Shown here: piece after piece, positions 1 to 7,344 of the stretch
Numbering within the stretch: the first letter of the stretch is position 1
Layout of the letters: every line of letters begins with the position of its first letter
Source of the DNA: Desulfobacterales bacterium
Lineage (GTDB): Bacteria; Desulfobacterota; Desulfobacteria; Desulfobacterales; UBA11574
NCBI GenBank assembly: GCA_012974475.1
Contig: JAAXQD010000191.1
Span: 1 to 24,911 of the forward strand
Reading direction: 5' to 3'
DNA length: 24,911 nt
Position numbers and translations under genes: made by a program
Notes under the pieces: generated by a model
Databases searched by the model: none
What the model saw: only the letters and a program-made list of their open reading frames with translations
Told to the model about the DNA's origin: nothing

Positions 1-112
1 CTGCAAGCTGTTTGAGGGCGTTAGCCCGAGTTCTTGCAATTTAGCCAGGCGGGTCATGAATCCCAAAATTGCTTGCGGAGCGTGCAAAATCAGACTTTTT
101 TACGAGATCATC
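1..112 (-). repeat. Dispersed repeat, long form, copy A (may run off the left edge)
   Basis: This stretch is, apart from a few substitutions, the reverse complement of 16687-16799 (copy D). One end carries the CTCGTAAAAAAGTCTGATTTTG motif shared with the 67-bp elements at 1587-1653 and 13650-13716. The other end holds nested inverted repeats: TTGCAAG paired with CTTGCAA, around GGGC-TAAC-GCCC. Read on the minus strand, an ATG at 57-55 opens a frame MTRLAKLQELGLTPSNSLQ that runs to the window edge; the same peptide is encoded by copy D. Nothing else in 1-205 looks like a gene. Confidence 0.85.
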
Positions 113-161
113 AACCTTAATTGATGGCAAACAAAATGAAGTACTAAAATAAATACTTAAA

Positions 162-190
162 AGCAATAGGCTAAAGCCAAGCCTGTTGTT
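162..190 (-). terminator. Weak hairpin after the response regulator gene
   Basis: On the minus strand, downstream of the regulator stop codon, AGGCT and AGCCT can pair around a 7-base loop. The hairpin is followed by an A/T-rich stretch with a short TTTT. The stem is only five pairs, so this is a weak candidate for a Rho-independent terminator. Confidence 0.25.
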
Positions 191-205
191 TATGCAGCGT
201 CGGGA

Positions 206-1576
206 TCAATCCATGACCCCGTACTTTTTGAGCTTCTTATGAAGCGTTTTCCGTGTAATGCCAAGGCGCCTTGCCGTTTCGCTCTTATTGCCGTCCGTGG
301 ATTCCAGCATGCGCAGAACTGCGGCCTTTTCAACCGCCTCCAGAGACAGGCTGCTCTCTTTTCCGTCCAAAACGGGCACGGCTTCAGCCGGGGGCTGGGA
401 ACCATTCTGCGCAATGGCAAAATCCTGCACATCAAGATAGTCCGTTCGGGTCAGCACAACACCCCTTTCAACCGCATTCATGAGTTCACGAACATTGCCG
501 GGCCAGTCATGCCGTATCAGTCGATCCATGGCCCGGGGGGTGAATCCCTTTATCTCTTTATTGTTCTTTGCGGAAAACATCTCGAGAAAATGCCGGGCCA
601 GCAATGGAATATCGTCTCTCCGCTCACTCAAAAGCGGAATTTCCAGACTGACAACGTTCAACCGATAGTACAGATCCTCACGGAACAGCCCTTTACGTCT
701 CAGATCGACCAGGTCTCTGTTGGTGGCGGAAATGACCCGGACATCCACCTTGATGACGTCTTCGCCCCCCACACGGGTCAATTCTCTCTCCTGCAGTACG
801 CGCAACAGCTTGACCTGCATGGTCAGCGACATTTCACTCACCTCGTCAAGAAACAGGCTCCCTTGGTGTGCCTGAATAAAACGTCCTTCTTTTCTCCGGT
901 CTGCACCGGTGAAGGATCCTTTTTCATGCCCGAAAAGCTCTGATTCCAGGAGCGTTTCCGTAATGGCGGCACAATTGATCTTGACAAAGGGTCCCTCTTT
1001 TCTCGGGCTGTTGTAGTGGATCACTCCTGCAATCAACTCCTTGCCCGTACCGGACGCTCCGGTGATCATTACCGTGGCTTCGGACGGGGCCACATGGGCC
1101 ACTGTTTCCATCAGGCTCACCATGGCAGGGCTGCGGCCCACAATATTCTGCATGTCAAAGTGTTTCCCGAGATTTTCTTTGAGTATGCGGTTTTCCTCTT
1201 TCAGGCGGGTGTGCTCCATGGCCCGTTCTATGGTCAGCCGAAGTTTGTCGAAATCGAGAGGTTTGGTGAGATAATCGTAAGCACCTTTTTTCAGAGCATC
1301 CACTGCCGTTTCAACCGATGAATACGCCGTCATGATGGTTACCGGTATGGCCGGGTTGAAGGCTTTTATCTCTTCGAGGGCTTCAATGCCGCTGATCTTC
1401 AGCATTCTGACATCCATTAGAACCAGATCAAAAGGACGTTTCTGAACCGCTTCGATGGCGGTCGAACCGTCATCCGCCTCCACAACATCATATCCCCATC
1501 CTCCGATAAGGGTGCGCAACATGGTGCGATGGGTGCTGTCGTCATCAACGATTAATAGGTTTTTTTTATGTTTCAT
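206..1576 (-). CDS. Sigma-54-dependent NtrC-family response regulator
   Basis: This 456-residue transcription activator has the three-domain NtrC layout. Residues 5-120 are a receiver domain with acidic pocket DDD at 11-13, phosphoacceptor Asp55 (LVLMDVRM) and Lys105 in TKP. Residues 145-370 are an AAA+ domain with Walker A GASGTGKE near 172-179, the sigma-54 contact loop GSFTGA at 220-225 (usual form GAFTGA) and Walker B LFLDEV near 241-246. A Fis-type helix-turn-helix closes the protein (NKSETARRLGITRKTLHKKL). Length and order match ZraR/HydG-like regulators. It lies about 150 bases downstream of, and on the same strand as, the histidine kinase gene, which is presumably its partner. Copy B of the dispersed repeat sits in that gap, just before this start codon, where no strong Shine-Dalgarno sequence is visible. 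The target promoters are unknown; no convincing sigma-54 promoter was seen in the window. Confidence 0.95.
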   Translation of the reverse strand: MKHKKNLLIVDDDSTHRTMLRTLIGGWGYDVVEADDGSTAIEAVQKRPFDLVLMDVRMLKISGIEALEEIKAFNPAIPVTIMTAYSSVETAVDALKKGAYDYLTKPLDFDKLRLTIERAMEHTRLKEENRILKENLGKHFDMQNIVGRSPAMVSLMETVAHVAPSEATVMITGASGTGKELIAGVIHYNSPRKEGPFVKINCAAITETLLESELFGHEKGSFTGADRRKEGRFIQAHQGSLFLDEVSEMSLTMQVKLLRVLQERELTRVGGEDVIKVDVRVISATNRDLVDLRRKGLFREDLYYRLNVVSLEIPLLSERRDDIPLLARHFLEMFSAKNNKEIKGFTPRAMDRLIRHDWPGNVRELMNAVERGVVLTRTDYLDVQDFAIAQNGSQPPAEAVPVLDGKESSLSLEAVEKAAVLRMLESTDGNKSETARRLGITRKTLHKKLKKYGVMD

Positions 1577-1586
1577 AGCTCATCTC

Positions 1587-1653
1587 TTGACGGCTTCGTA
1601 AAAAGTCTTTTGTGAGCGACATCGAGCAAAATCAGCCTTTTTACGAGTTCATC
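1587..1653 (-). repeat. 67-bp palindromic (MITE-like) element, copy B
   Basis: This element is the reverse complement of 13650-13716 with one mismatch in 67 bases. It has near-terminal inverted repeats (TCGTAAAAAGTC and its complement, with one base changed in this copy) and can fold into a long hairpin. It lies between the histidine kinase and response regulator genes and would therefore be in their mRNA. Its end is about 10 bases from the regulator start codon. No open frame or transposase is present, so it looks like a non-autonomous repeat. Confidence 0.85.
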
Positions 1654-1729
1654 ATCTCTTAAGTGGGTAAAACCTAAATGCTGCCAAGCTGTTATCTGTG
1701 CTCAGATTTTGAGATCGCTTATAGAGGCC

Positions 1730-3478
1730 TCAGTTGGGCAACAAGATGCGAACGGTGGTCCCCTGGCCCAACCGGCTCTCCACCTTTATCTCCCCGCCGT
1801 GAGCCTCTACGATATTGTGAACAATGGCCAATCCCAAACCGGTGCCGGATGCTTTGGTGGTAAAGTAGGGATCGAAAACATGTGCAAGATCGTTTTCGTC
1901 GATGCCGGTGCCGGTATCCGAGACCCGGATCTCGATGCCGTCCTTTTTCATATTTTTTTCCAGGGTGACGGTCATGGTTCCTTCATTGTCCATGGACTCG
2001 ATGGCGTTCAGATAAAGGTTCAGAAGGACCTGGTTGATCCTGTCCGTATCGAAAAACGCCGTGTCTATTTCAGGATCAAAGCGGGTTTTAATGTCGATGT
2101 TCGCTTCCGTTGCCTGCCGTTCAATGAGTTTGAGAGAGTCCTTTAGAAAAGCTTCGACGGGGATCGATTTTCTCGATATTTTTATGGGCCGGGCAAACTC
2201 ATGAAGCTGGCCCACCACCCGGTTCAACCGGTCGACTTCCTGAATCATGAGGTTGGAGATCTGCTGGTTTTCCGGGACGTCATGGTATCTTTCCTTGAAA
2301 TATGTGGCAAACCCTTTGATGGAACTCAAGGGGTTGCGTATCTCATGGGAAACACCGGCGGCAAGTCTTCCCACAGATGCAAGACGCTGGCTCCGTGCAA
2401 TCTCTTTTCTCAAAGAACGGACTTCGCTGAGATCCTTGAACAGAAGCACATACCCGAGAAACGTTCCGTTTTCATCGCTCAGGGATGTGGCGCTGATTTC
2501 AAGGGGAATCATCTCCGCTTCTCCAACGGTACAATCTATCTCCTTTTCAACAACCCCTTTTTCCATATCCAGGTCTTTGAGCATCTGCCACAAATCCTCG
2601 GGCAGGACGTCCGCTGCATTTTCCCCCATGACCGCTTCGGCGGAAAGGCCCAGAATCGTTCCGGCCACATGGTTTAGGGAGGTAATCCTTCGGTGGTCGT
2701 CTGTGGCGACCAGGCCGATGGGCATATGCTCGACCAGGTTGTCAGAGAAGGCTTTTATCCTGGAAAGGGACATCCGTGTCGCGCGGTAACTCTGGGCCAA
2801 AAACAGCAGAATGATGCCGGCAAATCCAACCAAAAGGAGGATAATGCCCATGATAACGGCATGCCGGGTATCGGTCCGGATGGCCTCTTCGATGGACGTC
2901 ATGTCGAGCCCCACGAAGATGATCGGCGTGGGCGGCGGGACGTCCATTCTTTCATCCATCCCCCGTTGAAACCACAGATGCATCATCATGCGGCCGGGCC
3001 CCATGCTAAAGCTTCGTTCCTGGGGCAAGAATCTGCTGAACACTTCAAATATTTTCTTCCCGCCAGGGGTGGAGACGATGCGCCACTGAACCGTTTTAAG
3101 ATGCGAAATCCTTTTAAGATCCAACTCCTTGCCATGGTATTTTCCCATATGCTTGGGGTTGTCGTGGGCAAGGATCCTGCCGTCTGCATCGGTGACCAAG
3201 AGATATAGAATGTCGGGCTGCTGGGCTGTCTCGGCAAGGAGTCTCTGGAGCTGGAATTCGTTTTGGCTCATTCCCAGACCTGTCCGTGTCCCTGCCTCGA
3301 AAGCCCGGATCAAGGCAGCCCCCTTTTCCAGCAAGAGGCGGGTGTTGTTCTGATTCTGGCGGTGGATGTTCTGGACGGTGATAAACGCAAAAATCGGAAA
3401 CAGAACCACCACTGCGCCGATAAATATCCACGGCGGTACACCGGCCCAAAATCTGTTATGTTTAATTTTATTCGGCAT
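1730..3478 (-). CDS. Membrane-bound PAS-containing sensor histidine kinase (NtrB/ZraS type)
   Basis: This is a sensor kinase of about 582 residues, counted from the ATG at 3478. The frame is open back to an ATG at 3529, and neither start has a clear ribosome-binding site, so the N-terminus is uncertain. In order (approximate residues): transmembrane segment 17-37; an extracytoplasmic sensor domain to about 205; transmembrane segment 207-231; a PAS domain 240-352; HisKA with phosphoacceptor His378 (GVSHEIRNPLSSI); and HATPase_c with NLYLNAIE, SDTGTGI and GTGLGLAIV boxes. The sensor domain ends in a Met-rich stretch (SMGPGRMMMHLWFQRGM), which could bind a metal or hydrophobic ligand; this is only a guess. 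The response regulator follows on the same strand after about 150 bases, so the two form a two-component operon. The overall layout resembles zinc/envelope-stress ZraS or NtrB kinases. Confidence 0.93.
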   Translation of the reverse strand: MPNKIKHNRFWAGVPPWIFIGAVVVLFPIFAFITVQNIHRQNQNNTRLLLEKGAALIRAFEAGTRTGLGMSQNEFQLQRLLAETAQQPDILYLLVTDADGRILAHDNPKHMGKYHGKELDLKRISHLKTVQWRIVSTPGGKKIFEVFSRFLPQERSFSMGPGRMMMHLWFQRGMDERMDVPPPTPIIFVGLDMTSIEEAIRTDTRHAVIMGIILLLVGFAGIILLFLAQSYRATRMSLSRIKAFSDNLVEHMPIGLVATDDHRRITSLNHVAGTILGLSAEAVMGENAADVLPEDLWQMLKDLDMEKGVVEKEIDCTVGEAEMIPLEISATSLSDENGTFLGYVLLFKDLSEVRSLRKEIARSQRLASVGRLAAGVSHEIRNPLSSIKGFATYFKERYHDVPENQQISNLMIQEVDRLNRVVGQLHEFARPIKISRKSIPVEAFLKDSLKLIERQATEANIDIKTRFDPEIDTAFFDTDRINQVLLNLYLNAIESMDNEGTMTVTLEKNMKKDGIEIRVSDTGTGIDENDLAHVFDPYFTTKASGTGLGLAIVHNIVEAHGGEIKVESRLGQGTTVRILLPN

Positions 3479-3575
3479 TACGGTACGCACTATTGCAAAT
3501 CTGATGCCATTGTGAATGTTTCCGGTCATCCCCTGGTGGATAACAATTTTTTTGATTCAGGGACCCGGATCCACA

Positions 3576-3633
3576 TGGATACTATTTACCCATCGAGACG
3601 CTTTTCCAGGGGAGCATGGGTACATAGTATCCA
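3576..3633. repeat. Long perfect-stem inverted repeat between two operons
   Basis: TGGATACTATTTACCCAT (3576-3593) is matched by its reverse complement at 3616-3633 with one mismatch in 18 bases, around a 22-base spacer. It lies between the end of the ATPase operon (3669) and the start of the histidine kinase. No U-run follows the stem on the minus strand, so it is not a typical Rho-independent terminator. An operator, a factor-independent mRNA end hairpin, or the footprint of a mobile element are possible. Confidence 0.75.
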
Positions 3634-3668
3634 CCATCTGGTTTCCAATGGCAAGGGAAAAGGGGGGG

Positions 3669-4142
3669 CTATGGACACTGGAAATCCTCGATTTCCGGTA
3701 TTAAGGGGCGGAGAACGTCCAGTTCATTGGGCATGATGGGCCGCCAATCGACGGCATAAAATATTTCAGATTCATAATAAGACTTTGGGGTAAATATGGC
3801 GGCATACAGGGCCGGCTCGTCCGGATAATGCTCGATCCAGAGGACTTCGTCGATTTTCAGATCAAAGTCCCGGCATATTCTTTTTCCCAGACTTTCGGCG
3901 CAGGTTGTCTTAAATATCCCTTCCCCGGTCTGGGTCGCCACAACGGCGTACGGTCTAAGATGCTGAACGTCCGGATATTTTTTCGAGAAGTCGATGACCC
4001 TCAAGCGCCATGCGCAAGCCCATTTACGACCCAGCTTTGAAGGGGCGTCTTCCTGCCGCTGCAACCGATATATCCCGTCGAAAAGAAGCAAATTCGTCAC
4101 TCCTAATAAAGAAAACCTGCGCCATGGTGCCGTTGGATCCAT
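3669..4142 (-). CDS. Hypothetical protein, second gene of the STAND ATPase operon
   Basis: I do not recognise this 157-residue protein. It is soluble, with no signal peptide or membrane segment, and rich in aromatic residues. A compact middle region (RPYAVVATQTGEGIFKTTCAESLGKRI) is followed by a Trp/Tyr-rich end (EVLWIEHYPDEPALYAAIF; YAVDWRPIMP). The ATG at 4142 comes 9 bases after the upstream ATPase gene stops, so the two genes are almost certainly co-transcribed and probably translationally coupled. A TTG codon at 4091 has a better-placed AGGAG eight bases upstream and would give a 140-residue product starting LLLFDGIYRLQ; either start is possible. Tight coupling suggests it works with the ATPase, as effector, regulator or antidote, but nothing in the sequence shows which. 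Confidence 0.75.
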   Translation of the reverse strand: MDPTAPWRRFSLLGVTNLLLFDGIYRLQRQEDAPSKLGRKWACAWRLRVIDFSKKYPDVQHLRPYAVVATQTGEGIFKTTCAESLGKRICRDFDLKIDEVLWIEHYPDEPALYAAIFTPKSYYESEIFYAVDWRPIMPNELDVLRPLIPEIEDFQCP

Positions 4143-4151
4143 AGAACCCGT

Positions 4152-6980
4152 TTAAAACAACACCATCTGCCGGTCATCCTTTTTTTTCCATCCTTTTATG
4201 GGTCCCTTTCGAATCCGGGCAAACACCCCCGGGGCGAGTTTGGCATGACGCGCCCAATCGAGCATAATTTTAGCACTGTTCTCGGCGGTACTCTCCTTCC
4301 AGTTCGTACCGAGCTTCTCTTCGAGTTCCACACCGAGCCCCAAAAGTGTATTGCCTTTAAACCGATGGGATTCAAGTAGTTCCATGAAAATTGAAAACGA
4401 AGGCATCTGCAAGGCCCCTTCTGCAAACAGCGCGGGACGCTTGTCTCTGTTCTGCACGAATTCTTGTCCCCTGGGCAGCATTTTAATCAATGGCGCCCGC
4501 CGAACGATGAAACCCAGATCTTCCAGGGTTGCCAGGGCTCTAAAAATGGTATTTTTCCCAAAGCCGGTCCAATCCACCCGGCCGTCCCCTTGAAGCGCCT
4601 GAAAAAGCCTTTCCGCCACCTTTTCAACCGGGGAATACTGGATCTGCGGGATTTTAGACCCACGTCTTTTGGGCAGCAGGAGGCGACGCTCCCGGATTTC
4701 TGTTGCAGGGTCAAAGAAAACGAGTATTCTATTTTTTTTATCCCAAATCCCAAGATCGGCGAAATCCATCCATTCCGCCAGAATGCGGACATATTTCAAA
4801 CCGGCTTTACCGGCAACGGATCTGTAGGGCACCGAAATCTCGAACCGAGCAGATACGTCATCCATTGTCAGGGTGTTTTTTTCCTTCAAAATTTTTAAAA
4901 GACCGCGAACCAGACGGTTGCCCCGGAGCCTGTCTTGCAAATGCTTTCTCAACGACGCCTCCATATCATGGTGCGGAGCCGGCAACTCCACTTCCAGGGT
5001 TGCCGCCCTCTTGCTGAATCTAACGAGTCCAAGCAGATCCAAACCTTTTGCAACCCGGTAAAACGGCGGCCCGGACAGACCGGTCCGTCCTCTTAATTCG
5101 GAAATATCCAGCGAACCGCCGGCTGCATGCAGGATCTTGGCAGCGTCAACAACATCCCTGACGCCGGCCCCAAGGATGGGGTTGTCATGAAACGGCAGCT
5201 TGCCGCTGTTGAGATAATTTCGGAAGACCTCTCCGGAGACGTCCACAGTATTGCCGATTTTTAAGACCAACCTCTGGTCGATTAAATTTTGTACAACTTG
5301 AGCGTCGAGGTTGCCCGGCGATTCTGTTGGACGCATGGGCGCAAATTTGGCAATATGGCTCAGAGAAACGCGCCCTTTATCCGACAGCTTCTCCAGGTCA
5401 TGCTGGAAAAGTTCCTGGACACTCAAAAGATTCCCGGCAATATCGTCCTGTGGAATCCCGGACTGCCGGGCCACCTTAACATGAAAGCAGAGCATTTTCA
5501 GCAGCCAGGGATATCCTTGTGAAAACTCCATCAGGAACCATCGGAGGTCTCCGATTAAGGTTTCATTCAATTCATCGCTCAGTTTTTTCAACAATGCATC
5601 GGTTTCGGCGCCGGAGAAACTGTTCAGGATCATTTTTTGACTGTTATCCGTAACAGCATCACCCAATTCACCGTATAATCCATGGGCCGCTGAAACAAGA
5701 TCCTTGTTCCACGAAAATCCCAGAACGATATTCGTCTGTTCACGGCATATTTTAAGGAACAGATCTTTTATAGGTTCAATCACCTCGGGCAAAGAGAAAC
5801 AGGGGTCAAACTGATCCAAGAAAATGAACAGCAGTTTGCCATTGGATTCAAGTACTTTCCCCATCTCAAGAATCGACCCGATCCCACGGTCACCGACGGT
5901 CATCCATTTGGATCGGTCCCCTTGGGGGAGCATGCCTCCGAAGTCTCCGTACTTCTCGATGGTATCGTGTATTAAACGCGGAATGAAATTGGGCGATGCG
6001 GCGGTTCGGGAATCTATGGCAACGGCAAAGTGCGCCATTTTCTCCAGCCGGGCAACACTTGCCAGAACCAATGAACTTTTCCCCCAGCCGGATGGACCTT
6101 CGAAAAGAACACCGCGATGGGATGTTTCTTTATGGGTTACTTTTTTTGCAAAGGCATCGAGTGCTTTGAGCAAAGGCTTTCTTCCCACAAAGTCACCGGG
6201 GGATGCAGGGTATTGGTACGCAAAGCATTCCGGTCCCCCCCGGACCTCGACAATTTCATCGGCATCTTGAAACAGGCCGGGCTGCAGAACAACGGTCTCT
6301 TCACGTACAATCGGATCAAAATCGGCGAGTTTCGGATACAGCTCCGTGAGATAACCGAGGACCGACGGATCGGATACCAAAGAACCGGTTTTGTCAAAAA
6401 GCGCCAGTCTGTTTCGATTTTCTTTGCCTTCAGATGTGATGATCCAGGCCCAGAACACGCTTTTTCCCGTGTAAAAGAGAAAAGGATCGCCGGAAGTTCC
6501 CATATTCCGGAGAACATGTTTTGCATGGGCGTCCGGACCGGCTACCCCCGGAGACGCTGAAACTGCTTTCAGAACCGCGTCTTCTTCATATAGAACTGCG
6601 GTAACGTCTGAATTCTTCGCTATATAGTTTCGATAAAATTCTCCGGCAGAGCTGTCGATGCCGGGGAGTGCGATAAAAAGTCCGTGACATCGTTTTTCTT
6701 GATGCCATCTTGCCATGTACTTGCCGTAAAATGCCTGAAGGTAGGGAGCAGACACCGGTGTTTCACAAAACGTGCAATCCGCATAAAATGGAACGCCTGT
6801 GGTCGTATGCGTTCCCTCTACCTCGATTTCCATTCCAGGGTAGTCTGCATGAAAAAGACGGTCGACACGATATCCGTAATGGTCCAGCACTTGATACACC
6901 AGTCCTTCGAACAACTTTCCCCGCGCCTGGGTCCTGGCATGCTTCGTGCTGCCGGGTGCAAGTATTTTCAACCTGGCCAT
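4152..6980 (-). CDS. STAND-type P-loop NTPase with Mrr/PD-(D/E)XK-like N-terminal domain
   Basis: This is a 942-residue multidomain protein. Residues 15-140 resemble the Mrr/PD-(D/E)XK nuclease fold: GKLFEGLVYQVLDHYGYRV helix, then EIEVEG (51-56) and a strand at 66-71 (YADCTF). The usual catalytic E-x-K is here D-C-T, so activity is doubtful. Residues 262-500 form a STAND/AAA-type ATPase: FVGR entry motif, Walker A GPSGWGKSS (295-303), Walker B LLFIFLDQF (383-391) and the STAND-typical GYPWLLK (489-495). Then come winged-helix-like segments, including VFRNYL (585-590) and a wHTH near 605-665, and a basic C-terminus of unassigned fold. The start has GAGGA about 9 bases upstream. Nuclease-like plus STAND ATPase architecture is known in several anti-phage systems (Avs-like), but the C-terminus here shows no TPR sensor repeats. 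Function in defence is an inference; a DNA-binding or stress role is also possible. Confidence 0.88.
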   Translation of the reverse strand: MARLKILAPGSTKHARTQARGKLFEGLVYQVLDHYGYRVDRLFHADYPGMEIEVEGTHTTTGVPFYADCTFCETPVSAPYLQAFYGKYMARWHQEKRCHGLFIALPGIDSSAGEFYRNYIAKNSDVTAVLYEEDAVLKAVSASPGVAGPDAHAKHVLRNMGTSGDPFLFYTGKSVFWAWIITSEGKENRNRLALFDKTGSLVSDPSVLGYLTELYPKLADFDPIVREETVVLQPGLFQDADEIVEVRGGPECFAYQYPASPGDFVGRKPLLKALDAFAKKVTHKETSHRGVLFEGPSGWGKSSLVLASVARLEKMAHFAVAIDSRTAASPNFIPRLIHDTIEKYGDFGGMLPQGDRSKWMTVGDRGIGSILEMGKVLESNGKLLFIFLDQFDPCFSLPEVIEPIKDLFLKICREQTNIVLGFSWNKDLVSAAHGLYGELGDAVTDNSQKMILNSFSGAETDALLKKLSDELNETLIGDLRWFLMEFSQGYPWLLKMLCFHVKVARQSGIPQDDIAGNLLSVQELFQHDLEKLSDKGRVSLSHIAKFAPMRPTESPGNLDAQVVQNLIDQRLVLKIGNTVDVSGEVFRNYLNSGKLPFHDNPILGAGVRDVVDAAKILHAAGGSLDISELRGRTGLSGPPFYRVAKGLDLLGLVRFSKRAATLEVELPAPHHDMEASLRKHLQDRLRGNRLVRGLLKILKEKNTLTMDDVSARFEISVPYRSVAGKAGLKYVRILAEWMDFADLGIWDKKNRILVFFDPATEIRERRLLLPKRRGSKIPQIQYSPVEKVAERLFQALQGDGRVDWTGFGKNTIFRALATLEDLGFIVRRAPLIKMLPRGQEFVQNRDKRPALFAEGALQMPSFSIFMELLESHRFKGNTLLGLGVELEEKLGTNWKESTAENSAKIMLDWARHAKLAPGVFARIRKGPIKGWKKKDDRQMVLF

Positions 6981-7133
6981 ACGCTGTTATCCTCTTCAAT
7001 CACACGCCATCATTTCAATGGTGACCTGCCCGCCGATCATCATGTCCAATAGGTTTTGAAGGTCAAGGCTCAAACCCGTCCTTCACCTCGGGCGTTTCCA
7101 TCATAACAAAACATCTAACAAGCCGTATGGTTT

Positions 7134-7162
7134 ATTTTGAACAAAAATTATTATTTTGTCAA
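7134..7162 (-). promoter_or_regulatory. Predicted sigma-70 promoter of the STAND ATPase operon
   Basis: On the minus strand TTGACA (7162-7157) is followed after 17 bases by CAAAAT (7139-7134), a 6/6 and a 4/6 match to the housekeeping boxes. The transcript would start near 7127, leaving a leader of about 145 bases before the ATPase start codon. The spacer is very A/T-rich (AAATAATAATTTTTGTT). No other feature is evident in the 360-base gap between this operon and the acyl-CoA synthetase gene. Confidence 0.55.
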
Positions 7163-7344
7163 CAGGTTATGCCCCGCCGGCCCAGGGCAAACGCATTTGA
7201 ATTCCAATAGAGAGAAACACGCTGTCGCTTCGCTGTACCGAAATCAAATATGTTAACTCTGTGAGATCATTTTGTTCACCTTGACCATTTTATGCGAGTT
7301 TGATATCGGTTCTTGAAAAAAGTGTTACTCGAAAGGAATTCTCT

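Noticed and set aside
239..943. Plus-strand open frame of 234 codons opposite the response regulator
   Set aside because: It is the antisense of the AAA+ and helix-turn-helix regions of a clear NtrC-type gene; no ribosome-binding site or homology is visible.
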